The position numbers and the translations under genes were made by a program. A DNA stretch of 64,000 nt from an uncultured Lachnospiraceae bacterium. GTDB taxonomy: Bacteria > Bacillota > Clostridia > Lachnospirales > Lachnospiraceae. The notes beneath the pieces are model-generated. The model saw only the letters and a list, made by a program, of their open reading frames with translations. It did not search any database and was not told where the DNA came from. The stretch is taken from NCBI GenBank assembly GCA_910584685.1, contig CAJUAO010000017.1, positions 1 to 64,000 of the forward strand, written 5' to 3'. Of the stretch, positions 17,923-26,579 are shown one piece after another (position 1 is the first letter of the stretch; each line of letters opens with the position of its first letter).

Positions 17923-18718
17923 TTCCCTTTACCTCTGCCTTTCTTAATATGATATTTGTAGCTTTAAAAAGGCTGTTTATAAAATCAAAATTAGCGTCCT
18001 GCTTTTTGGAAAATATATTTTTCATTATAAAGGGAACAGCCTTTCCGTCATAGATGGCGTCATGATATCGTATATTATAAGGTATAACTCCTACCTCTCT
18101 CTTTGATATCCCATATTCCCTGCATATTTGCTTTACGCTTTTTCTGGAATATCCGTCATATTTTCCTATAAGAAAAACTGCTTTATTTAATATTCTCTCA
18201 TCATCCGGAAGTAAAACATTCACAGGGTCAGGACTTATGCTTATAACTACAACATCGCACTTATCAATAATTGAGTTTGAGGAAAGACAGCTTCCGTTCG
18301 ATAAATCCCACATATTAACGTCGCTTATATCATTTAACAGCTCCATAAGCATCTTATATGCATTAACTGAATCTATGCTGTCATTTTCCATATCTCCTCT
18401 CGCCGCAGGTATATAATAAAGATTTGTCTGCTTAACGTTTACCATATTTGTCTCAACAGTCTCTCTGTTTAAAAGATTAAGCTTTGACCTGTCTATAATC
18501 TCATTCATACCCTTCCTGTTATAAAAGCTGTAGTCCTCATGTATCATATAATCATTTCTTCTGCCCTCAAATATTTCCTCTATGGGTTTACTTCTCATAT
18601 CAGTCTGCACCATAACGGTGTTCAGTGAATACAGCACGGATGTCATTATCCCCACTGCCAGCATATTTCCTGATGTGGCGCTTCTTCCCGCCACATTACT
18701 CCAAAATGCTATATTCAA
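17915..18718 (-). CDS. MinD/TadZ-like protein with degenerate P-loop (second copy)
   Basis: About 267 residues, starting at TTG 18718 after GGGAGGGAAAG. The N-terminus IAFWSNVAGRSATSGNM occupies the position of the deviant Walker A of MinD/ParA proteins (KGGxGKT/S). Only GRS resembles it, so ATP binding is uncertain. Later parts fit the fold: CDVVVISISPDPVNVLLPDD and VGVIPYNIRYHDAIYDG. TadZ/CpaE proteins place Tad machines at the pole. The start overlaps the end of the first MinD-like gene by 23 bp. Confidence 0.7.
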   Translation of the reverse strand: MNIAFWSNVAGRSATSGNMLAVGIMTSVLYSLNTVMVQTDMRSKPIEEIFEGRRNDYMIHEDYSFYNRKGMNEIIDRSKLNLLNRETVETNMVNVKQTNLYYIPAARGDMENDSIDSVNAYKMLMELLNDISDVNMWDLSNGSCLSSNSIIDKCDVVVISISPDPVNVLLPDDERILNKAVFLIGKYDGYSRKSVKQICREYGISKREVGVIPYNIRYHDAIYDGKAVPFIMKNIFSKKQDANFDFINSLFKATNIILRKAEVKGIE

Positions 18719-19364
18719 TTATCTTTCCCTCCCTTGCTCTCGATAAAGCCTTTTCAATATCCTGCTCCCTGGCCTCTGTAAGTCTTTTTGCAATTTTTAT
18801 CAGCACCTTTGAAAAGCCTTCCGAAAGTCTTTTAAAGCTGCTGATTCCCTCATATGACATGGATATCTTATATTCCCTGTCTATGGCATCATCAGCAATC
18901 TCATATACATAACCCTTTTTCAAAAGTTTTATAAGATAATCATCCTTTATAATATGATTTACCACATACCTGCCCGTAACGCCGTTATCAGTAACATCCC
19001 GGAAAATAACTCCGTCCAGCTTTCTGCTGTCCCGTATAATATTCTTTATATACTCAGACATACCAAATGAATTATCTGACACTGCATATACGCTGTCGCA
19101 TAAATCAAAGAAAGACTGCTGCAGCTTTTTTGAAAGCACAAAAATAAAATCTGCTTCTCTGTCTAAAGCATTAATATCGCCTTTATAAAAATAAATATCC
19201 TTATAGGAATAATCGCAGGAATCCTGCTGAAAGAAAAATCTTGCCTTGCATGAAGTGTCAGCCACAATGACATCATACTGAAGATTTCTAAGCATCATAC
19301 TTAAATAAACCGAAAAATCAAGCGTATCATAGCCTAGTATACCAATGTATCTTGCCTTTTTAAT
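18696..19364 (-). CDS. MinD/TadZ-like protein (first copy), apparent ATT start
   Basis: The first ATG (19298) has no ribosome site and cuts into the fold. The frame is open back to ATT 19364, eight bases after a perfect AGGAGG, and is closed by TAG just before it. Translation from ATT adds 22 residues, KKARYIGILGYDTLDFSVYL and onwards. This is the beta strand and loop expected at the N-terminus of a MinD-like protein, although the P-loop Lys is absent. The product is then 222 residues. It is first in the pilus operon and likely pairs with the second TadZ-like protein. Confidence 0.6.
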   Translation of the reverse strand: MKKARYIGILGYDTLDFSVYLSMMLRNLQYDVIVADTSCKARFFFQQDSCDYSYKDIYFYKGDINALDREADFIFVLSKKLQQSFFDLCDSVYAVSDNSFGMSEYIKNIIRDSRKLDGVIFRDVTDNGVTGRYVVNHIIKDDYLIKLLKKGYVYEIADDAIDREYKISMSYEGISSFKRLSEGFSKVLIKIAKRLTEAREQDIEKALSRAREGKIIEYSILE

Positions 19365-19508
19365 CTATGCCACCTCCTGTATGAAAACCATAAGGAACTG
19401 TCTGATTCAAGATAATTATATTATACACTATGTTATTACTTTTGTAAAGTATTTAATATTTATTTAATATTTTGGTATTTTATCAGCAAACTAACTTATA
19501 ACATTTTA

Positions 19509-19537
19509 TTGTTTTTATTCCTCAACTGTGCTATCAT
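19509..19537 (+). promoter_or_regulatory. Probable promoter of pyrBI
   Basis: TTGTTT (19509-19514), 17 bp, TATCAT (19532-19537). About 40 bp of leader precede the ribosome site CGGAGG. I see no PyrR-type attenuator in the short leader. Confidence 0.5.
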
Positions 19538-19585
19538 AAATACGTCGCAATTCAGACAATATTTTTACAAAAACGGAGGTGCCAA

Positions 19586-20506
19586 ATGAAACATATAATC
19601 AGTCCTTTAGACCTTTCAGTGGACGAGCTTTCAAATTTGCTGGATTTAGCAGCCGATATTGAGAAAAACCCTGATAAATATAAAGAGGCATGTAAGGGCA
19701 AAAAAATTGCCACATTATTTTACGAACCTAGCACCCGTACAAGATTAAGCTTTGAAGCAGCTATGTTAAATCTTGGAGGAAGTGTACTAGGTTTTTCTTC
19801 TGCTGCATCCAGCTCAGCATCAAAAGGTGAAAGCGTTGCCGATACCATTCGGGTAGTTTCATGCTATGCAGACATATGCGCTATGCGTCATCCTAAGGAA
19901 GGCGCTCCATTAGTCGCAAGCGAACATTCAGGCATCCCTATTATAAATGCCGGAGACGGCGGTCATCAGCATCCTACACAGACGCTTACAGACCTTATGA
20001 CTATCCGCTCCTTAAAGGGCAGGCTTGAAAATCTTACCATCGGCTTATGCGGCGACCTTAAATTCGGACGAACTGTTCATTCTCTTATAAACGCCCTGTC
20101 CCGCTATTCCAATATTAAATTTGTTCTTATATCACCAAATGAGCTGCGTCTGCCAAGCTATATATGTGAGGAGGTTCTTGACGAGAAGCACATTGAATAT
20201 GAGGAGGTTTCTAAGCTGGAGGATGCTATTCCGAAGCTTGATATCCTTTATATGACAAGAGTCCAGAAGGAGCGTTTCTTTAACGAGGAGGATTATATAA
20301 GACTTAAGGACAGCTATATTCTGGATTCCGAAAAGCTTGCAAACGCAAAGGAGGATATGTACATTCTTCATCCTCTTCCTCGTGTAAACGAAATATCAGT
20401 AGAGATAGACAATGATTCTCGCGCAGCTTATTTCAAGCAGGTACAATACGGCGTATATGTAAGAATGGCTCTCATTCTCACATTGTTAGATATTCATGTA
20501 GATTAA
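19586..20506 (+). CDS. pyrB: Aspartate carbamoyltransferase catalytic chain
   Basis: 306 residues, normal for the family. It joins carbamoyl phosphate and aspartate, the committed step of pyrimidine synthesis. Key motifs are the carbamoyl-phosphate loop EPSTRTRLSFEAA, the swinging loop SSASKGES, the catalytic HxPTQ segment GGHQHPTQTLTD, the aspartate-binding YMTRVQKERF and the HPLPR loop. Ribosome site CGGAGG lies eight bases before the ATG. The regulatory chain gene pyrI follows after 13 bp, so the enzyme is probably the allosteric c6r6 type. Confidence 0.97.
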   Translation: MKHIISPLDLSVDELSNLLDLAADIEKNPDKYKEACKGKKIATLFYEPSTRTRLSFEAAMLNLGGSVLGFSSAASSSASKGESVADTIRVVSCYADICAMRHPKEGAPLVASEHSGIPIINAGDGGHQHPTQTLTDLMTIRSLKGRLENLTIGLCGDLKFGRTVHSLINALSRYSNIKFVLISPNELRLPSYICEEVLDEKHIEYEEVSKLEDAIPKLDILYMTRVQKERFFNEEDYIRLKDSYILDSEKLANAKEDMYILHPLPRVNEISVEIDNDSRAAYFKQVQYGVYVRMALILTLLDIHVD

Positions 20507-20519
20507 CGGGAGGTAGTAT

Positions 20520-20945
20520 ATGTTAAATGTTGGAAGCTTAAAGGAAGGCTTTGTATTAGACCATATTCAGGCAGGAAAGGCAATGCAGATATACAGCTAC
20601 CTTGGGCTGGACAAGCTTGATTGTCAGGTAGCTATTATAAAAAACGCTAAGAGCAATAAGATGGAAAGAAAGGACATTATAAAAATAGAATGTCCCATAG
20701 ATGTTATTAATCTTGATATTCTGGGATTTATAGACCACAATATAACAGTAAATATAATTCACAACAGTGAAATCGTTGACAAGAAAAAGCTTACGCTGCC
20801 AAAGGTAGTTTATAACGTGTTAAAATGCAAGAATCCACGGTGCATCACGTCTATCGAGCAGGAGCTTAAGCAGGTATTTATACTTACAGATGAGGAAAAA
20901 CAGATATACAGATGTAAATACTGTGAAGAAAAGAACGTACTCTAA
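20520..20945 (+). CDS. pyrI: Aspartate carbamoyltransferase regulatory chain
   Basis: 141 residues. The N-terminal allosteric domain begins MLNVGSLKEGFVLDHIQAGK with the nucleotide-binding IDHIxxG-like motif. The C-terminal zinc domain has the four cysteines CKNPRC...YRCKYC. It binds CTP/ATP and holds the catalytic trimers together. ATG follows GGGAGG. It is cotranscribed with pyrB and closed by a strong terminator. Confidence 0.95.
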   Translation: MLNVGSLKEGFVLDHIQAGKAMQIYSYLGLDKLDCQVAIIKNAKSNKMERKDIIKIECPIDVINLDILGFIDHNITVNIIHNSEIVDKKKLTLPKVVYNVLKCKNPRCITSIEQELKQVFILTDEEKQIYRCKYCEEKNVL

Positions 20946-21040
20946 AAAGGGCTGCCCTTCTAAAAATACAGGTAAAATATAAAATAATCCTTCCGGTTAA
21001 GCATATATTTACCATGTTTTTTAAGAAGGGCAGCTTTTAT
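20946..21040 (+). terminator. Terminator of pyrBI
   Basis: GCTGCCCTTCT (20951-20961) pairs with AGAAGGGCAGC (21024-21034), followed by TTTTAT. An inner stem (GGTAAAATAT with ATATATTTACC) fills much of the loop. Confidence 0.7.
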
Positions 21041-21079
21041 AATTAATACAACCGCATAAAAAAAGGGTATAAAAAATAT

Positions 21080-21976
21080 TTAACTTCTGTTCTTTCTATC
21101 AGGAAGCTGCGCCAGCACTATTGCCGCAAACAAAACCACACAGCCTGCAATTTCCCTTTCCGACATACTCTGACCTAATATGAGCCAGCCTGCCAATAAG
21201 GAAAATACAGCTTCCAGTGAAAATACCATAGAAGCCACAGTTGGATTTATATTTTTTTGTCCTATAACCTGAAGCGTATATCCTATTCCACATGACATTA
21301 TTCCTGCATATAATAAAGGAACGCTGCAGCCGGCTATATCCTTAAGACTTACATCCTCAAATATAAGCATTGGTATACCTGATAAAATGCCGCATGTAAA
21401 AAACTGTATACAGCTAAGCTTTACCCCGTCCACCAGGGGCGAAAAATAATCCACACAAAGTATATGTCCCGAAAAAACCACAGCGCAGCCAAGCACCAGC
21501 AAATCTCCCTTTCCTATATAAAAATCTTCATTTATACACAAAAGATAAAGTCCTGCTACTGCAAACGCCACTCCCAGCCATACAAATTTTCCAGCTTTCC
21601 TTTTTAAAAAAAGCCCTGCCACAGGCACTATAACTATATACATGGCTGTGATAAAGCCTGCTTTTCCCACTGTCGTATACTTTATTCCAAACTGCTGCAG
21701 ATTTGAAGCCACACACAAAAAAGCTCCGCAGCACAAGCCTCCTGTAAGCAGCTTTTTTCTGTCACTCCTTATTTCATTTTTGCCTTTTGTACCTTTTTTA
21801 TTTTTATCCCACAGGAAAATAACAGGAATTAAAACCGCTCCGCCAAGAATACACCTTAAGCAGTTAAATGTAAAGCCTCCCACATAATCCATTCCCTTGC
21901 TTTGAGCAACAAATGCAAAACCCCATATTATTGTTGCCATAAATAATAAAGCCAGACTTTTTATTTTCTCTGTCAT
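21080..21976 (-). CDS. EamA/DMT-family transporter
   Basis: 298 residues with about ten membrane helices and two EamA repeats (FMATIIWGFAFVAQSKGMDY at the start and LYAGIMSCGIGYTLQVIGQK in the second half). The family exports amino acids or other small metabolites. The start overlaps the stop of the EAL-domain gene in an ATGA arrangement with no own ribosome site. Translation is therefore probably coupled to that gene, a pairing with no obvious functional link. Confidence 0.88.
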   Translation of the reverse strand: MTEKIKSLALLFMATIIWGFAFVAQSKGMDYVGGFTFNCLRCILGGAVLIPVIFLWDKNKKGTKGKNEIRSDRKKLLTGGLCCGAFLCVASNLQQFGIKYTTVGKAGFITAMYIVIVPVAGLFLKRKAGKFVWLGVAFAVAGLYLLCINEDFYIGKGDLLVLGCAVVFSGHILCVDYFSPLVDGVKLSCIQFFTCGILSGIPMLIFEDVSLKDIAGCSVPLLYAGIMSCGIGYTLQVIGQKNINPTVASMVFSLEAVFSLLAGWLILGQSMSEREIAGCVVLFAAIVLAQLPDRKNRS

Positions 21977-24087
21977 TTTTCGGTCCGTTCCAATATAGCC
22001 TCTATTTCAAGGGGCTGATTATAAATATGAATATCTGCAATAGCGCCCTCAAAGCTCATTGTAAACACGTCTCCGCCAAATATCATTTGCGTAATCTCCC
22101 CTATATCAAAGCAGTCATCCTTTATTCCATTTGATTTTCCGTCTACATAATGAGCAATCATTCTGATATCCTTCTGGTATATAAGCACTATATGATGCCA
22201 TTTTCCCTTGTCCATAAACCTTTCCCAGATTGTATCTCTCCACTCTGTTTCCCTAAGGGTATCCTTAAGACGATACATGCTTTTTCCGTCTGCGGTCAAA
22301 GGAATTTCTGACATAAAGCCATGCTTCGTACCTGCATAAAAGGAGCTTACCCACGGTCTTGGGTTTTCGTCCTTAATCCAATAGGATATGGTATAGCCGT
22401 CCATCTGCTCAGGAAGCTCTGGCACAATCAATACATTTTCTTTTATATTACCGCCCTTAAGGGTTACTCCAAGGCTTCCCTCCCATGGTCCTTCTTCAAA
22501 AGCAAGCTCCTGACCATTATATTTAAGCTCCGGCTTTCCTGACGCTTCCTCTAGGTTTCCGTTTAATGAATAATGTAATTCCTCCAAAGGTATTCTCTTA
22601 TTCGTCAGCTTTTCTCCCTGTCTGCTTCCCTGCTGCCATTGAGAGGAATTTTTTTGCTTTTCCTTTACCTTATCATACATTCTCTTTACTGCTTCAAAGG
22701 AAAGGGCCTGGTCAAAAATTCTTAAATCTGATACGCAGCCCTCAAAGCCCTTGGCATAAATGTCTCCGCCTATTAAAATATTTTTAGGACTTATCAGATT
22801 AATAACATCATTAATAAGACCTGTTCTCTCACCGTTAATATACACGGTTGACACATGATTGGCGCTGTTATAGCAGGCTGTAACCATAATCCATTCCTGC
22901 GATTTTATTGTCTGGTTTCCCGTATCATACCACCCGTCATGGTCTGACGCATCCTTAATTCTGAAATTAAGCTTCATATCCCAGCCTCTTGGCATAATAC
23001 TGCAAAAGCCATTCTCATAGCCCACATAATATGCGCTTGTCCATAATCTGGCATACTCCTCCTTAATCCACATATTAATGGAAAAGCTGTCATTTTTTAA
23101 CAGCTCTACCGGCAGCTCTACGCTGTTATGCATAGGCTCCCCGCCTCCAAAATGAAGCCCTGACATTCCATTTGCAGGACCGTCGCAAAACGTTATATTG
23201 TCGCCAAGCACAATACCCTCATATTTGCCTGTATCATCCTTTAAATGTCCGTCAAAGCTAAAATGAACCTCATTTATTTCTGTCTCCAGATGGGCTTCTA
23301 AATATTCATAATATTCATTTTCAGGGAGTGGCTTTGCATATAAAAAGCCCTGAAACATATCACAGCCTAAGAGGCTTAAAAACCTGCTTTGCTCGTCTGT
23401 CTCCACTCCTTCACACACAACATCCATATGCAGCTTTTTTGCCATCTCAAGCACACAGGACAAAACAGTTTTTTCATTTTCATTTAAATGGTCGCTTTTT
23501 AAAAACACCCTGTCCACCTTAAGAGTGTCGATAGGCAAATCCGTCAGCAGATTCAGCGAAGAATATCCGGAGCCGAAATCATCCATTGATATTCTGCCTC
23601 CCTTTTCCCTAAACTCCTTTACTACGGCAAAGATTGTATCTATATTCTGCACATACATGCTTTCTGTCAGTTCAAATTCAGTATACTTAGGAAGCACATG
23701 ATATTTTTTAAACAGATTTCTTATGTAATTATAAATCCTTCCATCCTCCAAATGCGCTCTTGACACATTCATGGAAACAGGAACAATAGGCTTTCTCTCT
23801 CTTACCCTCTCATGGAGCTTCTTAAATACCTGCTCATATACAAAAAAATCCAGTTCAACTATACTTCCGTTCTCCTCAAGAGCAGGAATAAACATATCAG
23901 GATAAATAAATGAGCCGTCGGGCTTCTGCCAGCGTACCAGCGCCTCTGCACCTACCACCCTTGTAGAGCCTGCCTCAATCTTTGGCTGGTAAAATACCTT
24001 TATCTCTCCGTTACTCAGCGCTTTTCTCAGGGAATGACTAATACTGCTTTTTTTATATCTATGCTGTAATAAATTTATTACATCCAT
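21973..24087 (-). CDS. EAL-domain c-di-GMP phosphodiesterase with two LamG-like domains
   Basis: About 704 residues from ATG 24087 (GGAGG 11 bases upstream; an ATG seven codons earlier overlaps the ribosome site). Residues about 20-260 form an EAL domain with its catalytic set intact: EALVRW, NVSRAHL, ELTESM, MDDFGSGYSSLNLL, IDTLKVDR, EGVETDEQ and QGFLYAKPL. It should linearise c-di-GMP. Two LamG/concanavalin-like domains follow (about 275-480 and 505-700), each with INMWIK or ISYWIK, then VTACYN or HHIVLIYQ, and a final SDLRIFDQ or ADIHIYNQ strand. There is no signal peptide or membrane helix, so the sugar-binding-like domains would be cytoplasmic. No GGDEF domain is present. Confidence 0.88.
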   Translation of the reverse strand: MDVINLLQHRYKKSSISHSLRKALSNGEIKVFYQPKIEAGSTRVVGAEALVRWQKPDGSFIYPDMFIPALEENGSIVELDFFVYEQVFKKLHERVRERKPIVPVSMNVSRAHLEDGRIYNYIRNLFKKYHVLPKYTEFELTESMYVQNIDTIFAVVKEFREKGGRISMDDFGSGYSSLNLLTDLPIDTLKVDRVFLKSDHLNENEKTVLSCVLEMAKKLHMDVVCEGVETDEQSRFLSLLGCDMFQGFLYAKPLPENEYYEYLEAHLETEINEVHFSFDGHLKDDTGKYEGIVLGDNITFCDGPANGMSGLHFGGGEPMHNSVELPVELLKNDSFSINMWIKEEYARLWTSAYYVGYENGFCSIMPRGWDMKLNFRIKDASDHDGWYDTGNQTIKSQEWIMVTACYNSANHVSTVYINGERTGLINDVINLISPKNILIGGDIYAKGFEGCVSDLRIFDQALSFEAVKRMYDKVKEKQKNSSQWQQGSRQGEKLTNKRIPLEELHYSLNGNLEEASGKPELKYNGQELAFEEGPWEGSLGVTLKGGNIKENVLIVPELPEQMDGYTISYWIKDENPRPWVSSFYAGTKHGFMSEIPLTADGKSMYRLKDTLRETEWRDTIWERFMDKGKWHHIVLIYQKDIRMIAHYVDGKSNGIKDDCFDIGEITQMIFGGDVFTMSFEGAIADIHIYNQPLEIEAILERTEK

Positions 24088-24214
24088 ATTCTTACATACC
24101 TCCATCATTAGTTACGGTTTCTCTCTAAGGCAATTATACCATTTTTCTGCCGATATTCCAACGTATTTCTTAATTTATATTCTTAATTTACGCCGCTTTT
24201 TCTTTATGGCAGAC

Positions 24215-25876
24215 TTAACGATAAAATACGCTTCCCCCTATAAATTCTCTTATTAATGAATTTGCCGGAATCAGTTCAGTGTCTACCGTAAGAAAATAAT
24301 CAAGAAACTTAAGCAGCCTTTTTGCCTCCTGATACTGAGGACTGTCAACAGGCACATTAAATAATAAAGGCTCTGCAAACTGCTTCAGCACGCCTAACTC
24401 ATATATAAGCGCAGAGTTAAACATTGCGTCTGCCTCCTCCTGATATGGGAAAATACAATTTTCCTCTCCCTTTCTCACTGACGCCCATCTGGCAATGGTT
24501 TCCTCCGCAGTAGTTGAACGGTCCCTTGCATCCCGCACCATTCTTCTTATAAGCCTGCCGTCTGTGGTAGCTATTCTGTTGTGCTCATCTACATTTAGCT
24601 GCGTCAGGGCGCTTATATAAATTTTAAACTTGCTTTCCTTTGGCAGTGAGTATGACAATCTGTCATTAAGGCAATGTATACCCTCTATTATAAGAATGTC
24701 CTCCACTCCAAGCCTTAGTGTTTTACCTGTATACTCTCTCTTTCCCGTATGAAAATTAAAGGTTGGAATCTCTACCTCTTTTCCCTCCATGAGATTTGTC
24801 ATATCCTCATTAAAAAGCTTTACATCAAGAGCCTCTAATATTTCATAATTATAATCTCCGTTTTCGTCTCTCGGCGTATCGCACCTGTTGAGAAAATAAT
24901 CATCCACGCTTATGGTATGAGGCTTCATGCCGTGGGCTGTAAGCTGTATGGACAGCCTCTTTGCAAAGGTGGTTTTTCCTGAGGAGGAAGGGCCTGCTAT
25001 CATAATAAATTTTGTGTCTTTTCTATTTAAAATATCCGACGCAAGACGCGCTATCTTCATTTCCTGAAGCGCCTCCTGCACCAGTATTATATCCTTTATC
25101 TTTCCCTCCGATATCTGCTCGTTTAACGCGCCTACCGTCTCTATATCCATCATTCTTCCCCATGCGCTTGCCTCCTTCAGCACGTTAAACACCTTATGCT
25201 GGGGCTTAAATTCCGGAACAACGGAAGGATTTTCCTTAACAGGAAGCTGGAGCACAAAGCCTTCATCATAGCAGTATAAGTCAAAATACTTAAGATATCC
25301 TGTGCTTGGCACCATATAGCCATAAAAATAATCCTCAAAGCGGTTTATTCTGTATACATTTACATTTGAGCCTCTCCTGAATTTAAAGAGTTTTTCCTTA
25401 TCATACATTTTATGTCTTCTAAAACGCTCCACTGCATCCCTTGTGCTTAAGGTTTCCTTTACAATAGGAACATTCTGCTCCACAAGCCTTTCCATATGCT
25501 CCTTTACCCTTCTTAAAAGCTCCTCGCTTATTCTTACCTTTCCGTACAGCTCGCAGTAATAGCCCTTGCTAAGGGAATAATCCACAAGAAGCTTTTCTAT
25601 GTTTTCCTCCCCGCAAACAATATAAAATGACTTTATCATAAGCAGAACAACGCTTCTACGGTATGTCTCTATTCCGCATACAGTATCGGTTCCGATAAAT
25701 TTTATGTCGCAGTCCTCGTTTAATACCTTTGTAAGCTCTGACAGCTTACCGTCAACCATTGCCAATACTATGTCGCAGCTATAGTCTTTTTGTCTGTCCT
25801 TTGCTACAGCCTCCAGTACTGTTCCCTTTTCGCACTCCCTTTCAACCCCGTCTACCGTTATATGTATTAAGTCCAT
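24215..25876 (-). CDS. Nucleoside kinase (TGS-like domain + uridine kinase-type domain)
   Basis: 553 residues. The N-terminal 60 or so residues look like a TGS/ubiquitin-like domain (MDLIHITVDGVERECEKGTV). A region resembling the threonyl-tRNA synthetase second domain follows, but without its HxxxH zinc motif. The C-terminal half is a uridine kinase/phosphoribulokinase domain with Walker A GPSSSGKTTFAKRL (near 295), SVDDYFLNR and IIEGIHCLND. It presumably phosphorylates uridine or another nucleoside. The ATG lies inside the trmK gene (35-bp overlap) with GGAGGAG upstream, so expression is coupled to the rpoD operon. Confidence 0.88.
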   Translation of the reverse strand: MDLIHITVDGVERECEKGTVLEAVAKDRQKDYSCDIVLAMVDGKLSELTKVLNEDCDIKFIGTDTVCGIETYRRSVVLLMIKSFYIVCGEENIEKLLVDYSLSKGYYCELYGKVRISEELLRRVKEHMERLVEQNVPIVKETLSTRDAVERFRRHKMYDKEKLFKFRRGSNVNVYRINRFEDYFYGYMVPSTGYLKYFDLYCYDEGFVLQLPVKENPSVVPEFKPQHKVFNVLKEASAWGRMMDIETVGALNEQISEGKIKDIILVQEALQEMKIARLASDILNRKDTKFIMIAGPSSSGKTTFAKRLSIQLTAHGMKPHTISVDDYFLNRCDTPRDENGDYNYEILEALDVKLFNEDMTNLMEGKEVEIPTFNFHTGKREYTGKTLRLGVEDILIIEGIHCLNDRLSYSLPKESKFKIYISALTQLNVDEHNRIATTDGRLIRRMVRDARDRSTTAEETIARWASVRKGEENCIFPYQEEADAMFNSALIYELGVLKQFAEPLLFNVPVDSPQYQEAKRLLKFLDYFLTVDTELIPANSLIREFIGGSVFYR

Positions 25877-26576
25877 TATGTATCTCCTCCAATCCGTTAA
25901 TATACTTAAGCCGCTCTCTTATCTCCTGTTTTTTTTCGTCTGCTCCTTCACTTCTTGAAAGATTTTCAAAAATAACAGACAGCTTGTCCTTTTCATTTTT
26001 TATAAAGCCCATAAACACACTGCTTCTCTCCATAAGCAGCAGCCTTCCATATATATAATTATACTTATCCCTGTCATACAGGCTCTTTACTCTTTTATCC
26101 TCCGTGTGTACAGCCTTCATTACAGTATAATATTTACCCATATCATACACCATTTCTTCTCTCACTATGTCATATCCGTTTTCAATAAGATAATGACGAA
26201 CAAGATATATATCCGTATGGGGTGAAAGAATAAGCTCCTTCACCGTATTAAGGGCTGTTTTCCCCGCTTCAAGCAAACTTACAATAAGCGGGCCTCCCAT
26301 GCCTGCAATAACCACGCTGTCCGCCTCATTCTCCCTAAGCTCCTTAAGTCCGTCTGAAAGTCTTGTCTCTATTCTGTCCTCATACCCGTATTGCTTAATA
26401 TTCTCCTGCGCTCTTTCAAGGGGCCCCTTTCCTATATCCATTGCTATGGCCCTCGGTATCCTGTCTGCCTTAATCAGCCAGATTGGTATATATCCATGGT
26501 CTGTCCCTATATCTGCCACAACATAGCCCTCCGTTACAAACCCGGCTATAAGCTTTAATCTTGCAGACATCTCCAT
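25842..26576 (-). CDS. trmK: tRNA (adenine22-N1)-methyltransferase
   Basis: 244 residues. The SAM-binding motif VADIGTDHGYIPIWL near the N-terminus and DSVVIAGMGGPLIVSLLEAG are diagnostic of the TrmK (YqfN) family, which methylates N1 of A22 in certain tRNAs. A C-terminal helical coiled-coil extension follows (FIKNEKDKLSVIFENL). It begins 3 bp after rpoD and its ribosome site GGAGG lies in the last codons of rpoD. The rpoD-trmK order is conserved in Firmicutes. Confidence 0.92.
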   Translation of the reverse strand: MEMSARLKLIAGFVTEGYVVADIGTDHGYIPIWLIKADRIPRAIAMDIGKGPLERAQENIKQYGYEDRIETRLSDGLKELRENEADSVVIAGMGGPLIVSLLEAGKTALNTVKELILSPHTDIYLVRHYLIENGYDIVREEMVYDMGKYYTVMKAVHTEDKRVKSLYDRDKYNYIYGRLLLMERSSVFMGFIKNEKDKLSVIFENLSRSEGADEKKQEIRERLKYINGLEEIHNGLNTYNGRRG

Positions 26577-26579
26577 ATG

